Below are positions 1 to 5,982 of a stretch of DNA of 7,456 bases, in pieces; the first letter of the stretch is position 1, and each line of letters opens with the position of its first letter. Source of the stretch: DATJLQ01 sp035509415 (GTDB lineage Bacteria > Pseudomonadota > Alphaproteobacteria > JACZXZ01); the NCBI GenBank assembly GCA_035509415.1, contig DATJLQ010000169.1, forward strand, positions 1 through 7,456. Direction: 5' to 3'. The notes beneath the pieces are model-generated. The model saw nothing but the letters and a program-made list of their open reading frames with translations, did no database searches and had not been told where the DNA came from. The translations under genes and the position numbers were made by a program.

Positions 1-293
1 AGCGAGCGGATCAGCCCCTTGCGCTCGAGGGCCACGAACACCGCCGCGTTGCCGAGCCCGGTCGCGTCGCGCGCCGCGACCGCATAGGCGCCGACGTGGA
101 AATGATCGCCATGGGGCGCGGGCAGGTTCGAGACCATGACCTCGCCCGGGCGCTGAGCGCCCGATCCTACCGACGAAGCGTCGCCCGGGTCGACGCGCGT
201 GCCGTGCTCGGGCAGGAGGGCGAGCTCCTGCAGAAGCGTCAGCGTCTTGAGCTGGAGCGGGTTGAGATTGAGCGGATTGCGCTTTTTGATCAT
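1..293 (-). CDS. Uncharacterised protein, N-terminal part (runs off left edge)
   Basis: An open minus-strand frame begins at ATG (complement of 291-293) and stays open to the window edge, giving 97 residues with no stop. An in-frame TGA lies upstream with no other ATG or GTG between, which fixes this start; the ribosome binding site is weak. The protein opens MIKKRNPLNLNPLQLKTLTL, a basic start followed by a leucine-rich helix. After a small-residue linker (about 38-52) come HGDHFH (61-66), three closely spaced histidines, then RDATGL (75-80) and a helix ending ALERKGLI (88-95). That ending resembles the recognition helix of winged-helix proteins. From memory it resembles a short uncharacterised alphaproteobacterial family, which I could not confirm. 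It diverges from the mutase gene with 138 bases between starts. Function unknown; metal or nucleic-acid binding is only a guess. Confidence 0.7.
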   Translation of the reverse strand, partial: MIKKRNPLNLNPLQLKTLTLLQELALLPEHGTRVDPGDASSVGSGAQRPGEVMVSNLPAPHGDHFHVGAYAVAARDATGLGNAAVFVALERKGLIRS

Positions 294-372
294 GGTGCCG
301 CGTCCGGTACACCCGAAGCGGCGCGCGGGTCAATGGCGCCGGTCGGCCTTGGGGCACGCTCCCTTTAACCCA

Positions 373-400
373 TTGGCAATGTTGTGCGCTGCGGTATAAT
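373..400 (+). promoter_or_regulatory. Sigma70-type promoter of the methylmalonyl-CoA mutase gene
   Basis: A -35 hexamer TTGGCA (373-378, five of six to consensus) and a perfect -10 TATAAT (395-400) are separated by 16 bases. Transcription would start near 407, leaving a leader of about 25 bases before the ATG at 432. An 11-base palindrome, CATTGGCAATG (371-381), overlaps the -35 box and could be an operator. The promoter position rules out an upstream GTG at 384 as the translation start from this transcript. Confidence 0.6.
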
Positions 401-431
401 CGACGCTCGTTCCGTGTCGAAAGGTGCGGCG

Positions 432-2582
432 ATGGCGGAGTTTCCTCCGAAGTCTCTCGAGGATTGGGAAGCGGCGGCGGCCGACGAGCTCAAGGGGGCT
501 CGGTCCTCCTCGCTCGTCTGGGAGACGGCCGAGGGCTTGAAGGTGAAGCCGCTCTATACCGCGGCCGACCTCGCCGCGCTCGAGGACGTGGCCTCCATGC
601 CCGGCTTCGCGCCCTATCTCCGCGGCCCGCGCGCGACCATGTACGCGAACCGGCCCTGGACCGTGCGCCAATATGGCGGCTTCTCGACCGCCGAGGCGAC
701 CAACGCGTTCTTCAAGAAGAACCTCCAAGGCGGGCAGACGGGTCTCTCGGTCGCCTTCGACCTCGCGACCCATCGCGGCTACGATTCCGACCATCCGCGC
801 GTCGTGGGCGACGTCGGCAAGGCGGGGGTCGCGATCGATTCGGTCGAGGACATGAAGATCCTGTTCCGCGACATCCCGCTCGACAAGGTGAGCGTGTCGA
901 TGACCATGAACGGCGCGGTGCTGCCGGTGCTGGCGTCCTTCATCGTGGCGGGCGAGGAGCAGGGGGTGGCGGCGGCCAAGCTCTCGGGGACCATCCAGAA
1001 CGACATCCTCAAGGAGTTCATGGTCCGCAACACCTACATCTATCCGCCCGAGCCCTCGATGCGCATCGTCGCCGACATCATCGAGTACACGGCGAAGGAG
1101 ATGCCGAAGTTCAACTCGATCTCGATCTCGGGCTACCACATGCAGGAGGCGGGGGCGACGGCGGTGCAGGAGCTCGCCTTCACGCTCGCCGACGGGCTCG
1201 AATATGTGCGCGCGGCGCGCTCGCGCGGCCTCGACATCGACGAGTTCGCGCCGCGCCTCTCCTTCTTCTTCGCGATCGGCATGAATTTCTTCATGGAGAT
1301 CGCGAAGCTGCGCGCGGCGCGCGTCCTTTGGGCGCGCATGATGAAGCCGTTCCAGCCCAAGAACCCGGTGTCGCTCGCGCTTCGAACCCATTGCCAGACC
1401 TCGGGCGTCTCGCTCACCGAGCAGGATCCCTACAACAACATCGTGCGCACGACGATCGAGGCGATGGCGGCGGTCCTGGGCGGAACCCAGTCGCTCCACA
1501 CCAACGCCTTCGACGAGGCGCTGGCCCTCCCCACGCCCGCCTCGGCGCGCATCGCGCGCAACACCCAGCTCATCATCCGCGACGAGACCGGCATCCCCAA
1601 GGTCATCGATCCCTTGGGCGGCAGCTTCTATGTCGAGGCGCTCACCGCGAGCCTCGGCGCCGCGGCGCGGGAGCTCATCGAAGAGGTCGAGGCGATGGGG
1701 GGGATGACCAAGGCGGTCGAGAGCGGGATGCCCAAGCTGCGCATCGAGGAAGCGGCGGCGAAACGCCAGGCGCGCATCGACCGGGGCGAGGAGGTGATCG
1801 TCGGCGTCAACAAATACCGCCCCGAGGAGGAGACGCCGATCGACGTACTCGAGGTCGACAACACCCAAGTGCGCGAGGCGCAGATCGTGCGCCTGAAGCA
1901 GATCCGCTCGAGCCGCGACGAGGCGCGCTGCAAGGCGGCCCTCGACGGGCTCGCCGAGGCGGCCAAGGGGAAGCGCGGCAATCTCCTCGCCCTTTCGGTC
2001 GAGGCGGCGCGCGCGCGCGCGACGGTGGGCGAGATTTCCGACGCGCTCGAGAGCGTGTTCACGCGCCATCGCGCCGTGATCCGCTCGATCTCGGGCGTCT
2101 ACGGCTCGGCCTACGAGGGCGACGAGGGCTTCAGGCGCGTCCAGAAAGAGGTCGAGGCGTTCGCGGCCGAGGAGGGCCGCCGGCCGCGGCTTCTCGTGGT
2201 CAAGCTCGGCCAGGACGGGCACGACCGGGGTGCCAAGGTGATCGCGACCGCGTTCGCCGATCTGGGCTTCGACGTCGACATCGGGCCTCTGTTCCAGACG
2301 CCCGACGAGGCGGCGCGCCAGGCGATCGAGAACGACGTGCATGTGATCGGCGCGTCCTCGCAAGCGGCCGGCCACAAGACCCTGATCCCCGCGTTGCTCG
2401 ACGCGTTGCGCGCCCAGGGGGCCGACGACATCCTCGTCGTGTGCGGCGGCGTGGTGCCGCCCCAGGATTACGAGTTCCTCAAGGCCAAGGGCGTCGCCGC
2501 GGTCTACGGGCCGGGCACCAACATCCCGCGCGCCGCGAGCGAGGTGCTTTCCTTGATCCGGCGCCAGCCCAAGGCGGCGTAG
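432..2582 (+). CDS. scpA: Methylmalonyl-CoA mutase, single-chain (homodimeric) type
   Basis: This 716-residue adenosylcobalamin enzyme interconverts (R)-methylmalonyl-CoA and succinyl-CoA, feeding propionyl-CoA carbon into the TCA cycle. It is also called mcmA or bhbA. The N-terminal TIM barrel has RPWTVRQY (74-81), whose Tyr81 matches Tyr89 of the Propionibacterium enzyme. Arg199 in MVRN matches Arg207 and His236 in SGYHMQEAG matches His244. The Tyr/Arg pair marks methylmalonyl-CoA rather than isobutyryl- or ethylmalonyl-CoA specificity. The C-terminal cobalamin domain carries KLGQDGHDRG (591-600), with the cobalt-ligating His597 and helper residues Asp595 and Lys591. Length matches the family's catalytic chain, and no small-subunit gene is adjacent, as expected for a homodimer. 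ATG 432 is chosen because AAAGG lies about 8 bases upstream and the promoter ends at 400. Its GTPase partner MeaB is encoded at 5983-7023. Confidence 0.97.
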   Translation: MAEFPPKSLEDWEAAAADELKGARSSSLVWETAEGLKVKPLYTAADLAALEDVASMPGFAPYLRGPRATMYANRPWTVRQYGGFSTAEATNAFFKKNLQGGQTGLSVAFDLATHRGYDSDHPRVVGDVGKAGVAIDSVEDMKILFRDIPLDKVSVSMTMNGAVLPVLASFIVAGEEQGVAAAKLSGTIQNDILKEFMVRNTYIYPPEPSMRIVADIIEYTAKEMPKFNSISISGYHMQEAGATAVQELAFTLADGLEYVRAARSRGLDIDEFAPRLSFFFAIGMNFFMEIAKLRAARVLWARMMKPFQPKNPVSLALRTHCQTSGVSLTEQDPYNNIVRTTIEAMAAVLGGTQSLHTNAFDEALALPTPASARIARNTQLIIRDETGIPKVIDPLGGSFYVEALTASLGAAARELIEEVEAMGGMTKAVESGMPKLRIEEAAAKRQARIDRGEEVIVGVNKYRPEEETPIDVLEVDNTQVREAQIVRLKQIRSSRDEARCKAALDGLAEAAKGKRGNLLALSVEAARARATVGEISDALESVFTRHRAVIRSISGVYGSAYEGDEGFRRVQKEVEAFAAEEGRRPRLLVVKLGQDGHDRGAKVIATAFADLGFDVDIGPLFQTPDEAARQAIENDVHVIGASSQAAGHKTLIPALLDALRAQGADDILVVCGGVVPPQDYEFLKAKGVAAVYGPGTNIPRAASEVLSLIRRQPKAA

Positions 2583-2595
2583 GCCGGGCACTGCT

Positions 2596-2817
2596 TCAGT
2601 TTGAAATCTTCGGCGGTTTCAGCTTTTGCCCCGGCGTTGTCTCAATGCCGAGGGCGTCATAAAGTTTATGAAGCTTCCGCTGTTCTAATTCATGTTGTGC
2701 GTCTGCGGTTCTTCTTTGCCGCTCGACTTCTTTCTGATCTTCGCAGCTGTCACGTCGGCACTTCCCGTTGAGACACCTTTCCAGCGTAAGCGGACAATTA
2801 AAATTGCGCGGTGCCAT
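2596..2817 (-). CDS. Small four-cysteine protein of unknown function
   Basis: From ATG at 2817 the minus strand encodes 73 residues ending at TGA (2596-2598). Cysteines at 8, 15, 20 and 25 form C-x6-C-x4-C-x4-C, a spacing that could bind zinc. The rest is a strongly charged, probably helical stretch (about 26-58) and a Pro/Lys-rich tail. The start lies inside the last 20 bases of the preceding small gene, so translational coupling is likely. AGGA sits just upstream but only two bases from the ATG. A slightly earlier ATG at 2829 is possible; a much earlier in-frame ATG at 2916 would overlap the neighbour by over 100 bases and is unlikely. I do not recognise the family. It converges on the mutase gene and lies in DNA of clearly lower G+C. 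Confidence 0.5.
   Translation of the reverse strand: MAPRNFNCPLTLERCLNGKCRRDSCEDQKEVERQRRTADAQHELEQRKLHKLYDALGIETTPGQKLKPPKISN
2603..2625 (+). terminator. Weak candidate terminator after the mutase gene
   Basis: GAAATC (2603-2608) can pair with GGTTTC (2615-2620), with one G-U pair, around a six-base loop TTCGGC. A short T run (2624-2627) follows. The stem is AT-rich and the T run is only four bases, so this is a poor intrinsic terminator. It overlaps the last codons of the converging small gene. I see no better candidate between the two convergent genes, whose stop codons are 13 bases apart. Confidence 0.2.
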
Positions 2818-3022
2818 TTTCCTGCGCATTGGATTTTTCGATCCGATAGCTGACATCTGTGTCAAAAAGGTCGATGCTCGCCCGCCGACCATAATAATCG
2901 GCCTCAGCAAGTGCATCGTCTTCGTCGAAGGCTAGCACGGGCCAACGCGCCAGCTCGATCCGATGTTTCTCAGCGATCAAAACAAAAGCAACACGAGGGT
3001 CCTTAGAATGATTCCGTGCCAT
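2798..3022 (-). CDS. Small acidic-centred protein of unknown function
   Basis: This minus-strand gene encodes 74 residues from ATG 3022 to TAA (2798-2800). A clear GGAGG lies six bases before this ATG, so it is preferred to the ATG at 3043, which that ribosome binding site could not serve. The protein begins MARNHSKDPRVAFVLIAEKH. It has an acidic middle (FDEDDALAEADYY, 32-44) and ends in a polar tail. I see no signal peptide, membrane helix or catalytic motif. Many codons end in T (CGT, GTT, GCT, TTT), unlike the flanking genes, which prefer C or G; together with the lower G+C this suggests acquired DNA. It overlaps the next small gene by 20 bases, so the two probably form one transcript. No family recognised. 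Confidence 0.6.
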   Translation of the reverse strand: MARNHSKDPRVAFVLIAEKHRIELARWPVLAFDEDDALAEADYYGRRASIDLFDTDVSYRIEKSNAQENGTAQF

Positions 3023-3051
3023 CGCAAACCTCCATTTTGGCATAGTACAGT

Positions 3052-3082
3052 AGTATATACGGGGCCGGGAGGCACGCGACAG
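3052..3082 (-). promoter_or_regulatory. Possible promoter for the two small genes
   Basis: On the minus strand a -10-like TATACT (complement of 3052-3057, five of six) has only a weak -35-like CTGTCG (complement of 3077-3082, three of six) at 18 bases. Transcription would start near 3045, just before the GGAGG of the 74-residue gene. The AT-rich run at 3043-3059 stands out locally. Supported by position more than by sequence quality. Confidence 0.3.
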
Positions 3083-3127
3083 GCCGTCATGCAGTCATAT
3101 AATTCAAGCTGAGAGTGACTAGGCCGC

Positions 3128-3143
3128 CTCTCCATTGAGCTAA
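3128..3143 (-). other. tRNA D-arm-like fragment
   Basis: The minus strand reads TTAGCTCAATGGAGAG, closely matching the U8-A9 junction and D-arm of many bacterial tRNAs. The rest of a tRNA is missing: the seven bases before it find no pairing partner downstream, there is no GGTTCGAATCC-like T-arm, and the anticodon stem does not pair. It is therefore either a decayed tRNA remnant or a chance match. It lies at the border between the low-GC islet and the high-GC ABC transporter region. Bases 3144-3318 show only GC-rich sequence with short hairpins such as GGCC-TTC-GGCC at 3285-3295. Confidence 0.25.
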
Positions 3144-3318
3144 CGTCACCCTACCCCAGCCTCACCCTTCGTGGAGGAGCGGAATTTTCGCGATGCCGTT
3201 GGTTCCTTTCCCTCCTCTCTTGGGGGGCTGGGTGGCGTGTCGGGCGCGACCGGCCGCTTTCCTGGCCCGTGCCCCATTGCCCTTGGCCTTCGGCCCGCGC
3301 GGCCTTAAATAGCGGCCC

Positions 3319-5313
3319 ATGACCCCGCCGCCCTTCACCCACGAGACCCCGGCCCCGCCCGGCGCCCTCGATCCCGCCCAGTTTCCGGCCGGACCGGCGC
3401 TTGCGGGCTCGGTGCCGCTCGCCCCCGCCGAGGACGCGCGCACGCCCTCGCCTGCCAACAAGTCGCTGCCGAAACAGTCGGGCCGGCGCGCGCTCGCGAC
3501 GGCGCTTACGCTTCTCCCCTATCTCTGGCCGCGCCAGTGGGAGATGCGCGTCCGCGTGGTGGGCGCCCTCCTGCTCCTGCTCGCGGCGCAGCTCTGCAAG
3601 GTGGTGGTCCCGATCCTCTACAAGAAGGCGATCGACAGCCTCGGCGCCTCGGCCTCGGGCCATCTCTCGACGGCGGCGATCGCGGCGGCGGGGGTGCCGG
3701 TCGCGATCATCCTCGCCTACGGGCTCGCGCGCGTGCTTTCCCAGGCCTTCGGCGAGCTGCGCGACGCGGTCTTCATCAAGGTCGCGGCGCGCGCGATCCG
3801 CGAGATCGCGCTCCAGACCTTCGACCATCTGCATCGCCTCTCGCTGCGCTTCCATCTCGACCGGCGCACCGGCGGCCTCGCGCGCTCGATCGAGCGCGGC
3901 ACCTCGGCGATCCAGGAATTGCTCAGCACGGCGATCTTCAACATTCTTCCCACCATCGTCGAAATCGCGTTGGTGACCGGCATCCTCTGGAGCCTGTTCG
4001 ATGTCTGGTTCGCGCTCGTGACCTTCGTCACCATCGTGGGCTACATCGCCTTCACGCTCTACGTCACCGAATGGCGCACCAAATACCGCCGCGAGATGAA
4101 CGACACCGACAGCGAGGCGAACACCAAGGCGGTCGATAGCTTGCTCAACTACGAGACGGTGAAGTATTTCGGCAACGAAGGCCACGAGGCGCGCCGCTAC
4201 GACAAATCCCTCGCACGTTACGAGAAGGCGCTGATCCGGAGCGAGGTGACGCTTTCGCTCCTCAATGTCGGCCAGGGGGCGATCATCGCCGGCGGCCTCG
4301 CCGCGATCATGCTCATGGCGGGCCAGGGCGTGGTCGCGGGACGCATGACGATCGGCGATTTCGTCCTCGTCAACACCTACCTCATCCAGCTCTACATCCC
4401 GCTCAACTTCTTGGGCTTCGTCTATCGCCAGGTGCGCCAGTCGCTCATCGACATGGAGGAGCTGTTCGGCCTCATGAAGATCCATGCCGAGATCGCCGAC
4501 GCGCCCGACGCGAAGCCGCTCGCGATCTCGGGCGGCGAGATCCGCTTCGACCGCGTCTCGTTCGGCTACGATGCGCGCCGGCCGATCCTCAAGGACGTGT
4601 CCTTCGCCGTGCCGCCCGGGAAGACGGTCGCGATCGTGGGGCCGAGCGGGGCCGGGAAGTCGACCGTCTCGCGCCTCCTGTTCCGCTTCTACGAGACGAG
4701 CGCGGGCCGCGTCCTCATCGACGGGCAGAACATCATGGGCGTCACCCAGGCGAGCCTGCGCGCGGCGATCGGCATCGTGCCGCAGGATACGGTGCTCTTC
4801 AACGACACGATCTACTACAACATCGCCTACAGCCGCCCGGACGCGCGGCGCGACGAGATCGAGGAGGCGGCGCGTCTTGCGCGCATCGACGGGTTCATCC
4901 GGGCGCTCCCCGACGGCTACGAGACCATGGTGGGCGAGCGCGGGCTGAAGCTCTCGGGCGGGGAGAAGCAGCGCGTCGCGATCGCGCGCACCATCCTGAA
5001 GCGTCCGCGCATCCTCCTGTTCGACGAGGCGACCTCGGCGCTCGATTCGAAGACCGAGCAGGAAATCCAGGCGAGCTTGCGCGAGGTCTCGGCCGAGCGC
5101 ACCACGCTCGTGATCGCGCACCGCCTCTCGACCGTGGTCGACGCCGACGAGATCCTGGTACTCGAGGAGGGCCGCATCGTCGAGCGCGGGCGCCACGCCG
5201 ATCTGTTGCGCCGCCAGGGGAAATATGCCGCCATGTGGGCGCGCCAGCAGGAGGCGGCCGAGCGCGAGCGGCTCGGATCGGACGCGCGCGAACCCGTGGC
5301 CGCAGAGGCTTAG
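3319..5313 (+). CDS. atm1: Atm1/HMT1-family ABC half-exporter (permease fused to ATPase)
   Basis: This 664-residue inner-membrane half transporter would act as a homodimer. Bacterial Atm1 relatives export glutathione derivatives and metal-glutathione complexes; mitochondrial Atm1 and ABCB7 support cytosolic Fe-S assembly. The membrane domain spans about 75-370. It contains the family hallmark from NDTDSEANTKAVDSLLNYET (261-280) into VKYFGNE, in the glutathione-binding region. The ATPase domain has Walker A GPSGAGKST (441-449), Q-loop Gln489, signature LSGGE (545-549), Walker B ILLFDE with Glu570, D-loop SALD (573-576) and switch His601, all intact. About 60 Pro/Ala-rich residues precede the first membrane helix, so the true start may be downstream. 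There is no clear ribosome binding site at this ATG. A weak promoter-like pair (TTGGCC 3283-3288, TTAAAT 3305-3310) would give an almost leaderless mRNA. The stop is followed eight bases later by the GST gene. Confidence 0.93.
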   Translation: MTPPPFTHETPAPPGALDPAQFPAGPALAGSVPLAPAEDARTPSPANKSLPKQSGRRALATALTLLPYLWPRQWEMRVRVVGALLLLLAAQLCKVVVPILYKKAIDSLGASASGHLSTAAIAAAGVPVAIILAYGLARVLSQAFGELRDAVFIKVAARAIREIALQTFDHLHRLSLRFHLDRRTGGLARSIERGTSAIQELLSTAIFNILPTIVEIALVTGILWSLFDVWFALVTFVTIVGYIAFTLYVTEWRTKYRREMNDTDSEANTKAVDSLLNYETVKYFGNEGHEARRYDKSLARYEKALIRSEVTLSLLNVGQGAIIAGGLAAIMLMAGQGVVAGRMTIGDFVLVNTYLIQLYIPLNFLGFVYRQVRQSLIDMEELFGLMKIHAEIADAPDAKPLAISGGEIRFDRVSFGYDARRPILKDVSFAVPPGKTVAIVGPSGAGKSTVSRLLFRFYETSAGRVLIDGQNIMGVTQASLRAAIGIVPQDTVLFNDTIYYNIAYSRPDARRDEIEEAARLARIDGFIRALPDGYETMVGERGLKLSGGEKQRVAIARTILKRPRILLFDEATSALDSKTEQEIQASLREVSAERTTLVIAHRLSTVVDADEILVLEEGRIVERGRHADLLRRQGKYAAMWARQQEAAERERLGSDAREPVAAEA

Positions 5314-5321
5314 GAGGGAAC

Positions 5322-5936
5322 ATGCAGCTCATCGGCATGCTCGATTCGCCCTATGTGCGCCGGGTCGCGATCTCGCTCCGGCTGTTGGGCATTCCGTTCG
5401 AGCACCAGTCGATCTCCGTGTTCCGCACCTTCGACCGGTTCCGCGCCATCAACCCGGTGGTGAAGGCGCCGTCGCTCGTGTGCGACGATGGCGAGGTGCT
5501 GATGGACTCGACCCTCATCCTCGACTACGCCGAGGCGCTCGCGGCGCCGGGGAAGACCCTCATGCCCAAGGACAAGCGGGCGCTCCAGCACGAGCTGCGC
5601 CTCCTGGGCCTCGCCCTCGCGGCGTGCGAGAAGACCGTGCAGATCGTCTATGAGCGCAATTTGCGCCCCAAGGAGAAGCAGCACGAGCCCTGGCTCGAGC
5701 GCGTGCGCGGGCAGCTTCTCGCGGCCTACCAGGCACTCGAGGCGGAGCTCAAGGTGCGCGCACCGTCCCTCGCACGCGGCAAGATCGGCCAAGCTGCCGT
5801 CACGACCGCGGTCGCCTGGCGCTTCACCCAGCACATGCTGGCCGACGTGGTTGCGGCAAGCGACTTCCCGGCGCTTGCGGCCTTCTCGGCCGCGGCCGAA
5901 AAGCTCCCCGACTTCGTCGCGACGCCGCTCGAGTAG
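5322..5936 (+). CDS. Glutathione S-transferase family protein
   Basis: This 204-residue cytosolic protein has a GST fold. The N-terminal thioredoxin-like domain (about 1-80) starts MQLIGMLDSPYVRRVAISL, where Ser9 is at the usual catalytic Ser/Cys position. It has the cis-proline loop VKAPSL (Pro50) and the glutathione-contacting Asp62-Ser63 (MDST). The all-helical C-terminal domain follows from about residue 85. Length is normal for the family. GAGGG sits four bases before the ATG and directly follows the ABC transporter's TAG, so the two genes are almost certainly co-transcribed. Known family activity is conjugation or thiol exchange with glutathione; the substrate cannot be read from sequence. 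The neighbour exports glutathione derivatives, so a conjugate-then-export role is a reasonable inference. Subclass uncertain. Confidence 0.9.
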   Translation: MQLIGMLDSPYVRRVAISLRLLGIPFEHQSISVFRTFDRFRAINPVVKAPSLVCDDGEVLMDSTLILDYAEALAAPGKTLMPKDKRALQHELRLLGLALAACEKTVQIVYERNLRPKEKQHEPWLERVRGQLLAAYQALEAELKVRAPSLARGKIGQAAVTTAVAWRFTQHMLADVVAASDFPALAAFSAAAEKLPDFVATPLE

Positions 5937-5982
5937 CCGCGTCGGCGTGGCGCATCGCCCGGATTTCCGCTACCAATTCCCC

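Noticed and set aside
147..163. Hairpin CGGGCGC-TGA-GCGCCCG inside the left-hand gene
   Set aside because: A seven-base GC stem within coding DNA is expected by chance at this base composition, and no second copy was seen.
384..431. GTG at 384 as an earlier start of the mutase
   Set aside because: It lies upstream of the TATAAT box at 395-400 and lacks a ribosome binding site; ATG 432 has one and fits the family N-terminus.
294..431. A cobalamin riboswitch before the mutase
   Set aside because: The leader after the inferred transcript start is only about 25 bases, far too short, and no B12-box-like sequence was seen.
1251..1640. Mutase positions where other enzymes have tryptophan: F280 in SFFFAIG, V326 in TSGVSL, and PLGGSFY
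   Set aside because: As I recall, FFF and DPL occur in E. coli Sbm and TSGVS in other alphaproteobacterial mutases, so these look like clade features, not active-site loss.
330..2591. 753-codon open frame on the minus strand, opposite the mutase gene
   Set aside because: Its Arg/Asp/His-rich, low-complexity translation is typical of the antisense of a high-GC gene, and the plus strand encodes an unmistakable mutase throughout.
2596..3022. Calling the two small genes a toxin-antitoxin pair
   Set aside because: Size and overlap fit, but neither protein shows a recognisable toxin or antitoxin motif.
3070..3160. A complete tRNA gene around the D-arm-like motif
   Set aside because: No pairing acceptor stem, no T-arm and no workable anticodon stem.
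3151..5196. 681-codon open frame on the minus strand, opposite the ABC transporter
   Set aside because: Same reason: a GC-driven shadow with no recognisable domain, opposite a complete ABC exporter.
5650..5982. Extending meaB upstream across the GST gene
   Set aside because: The extra residues are Arg/Ser-rich out-of-frame reading of the GST gene; MeaB similarity begins after 5983.
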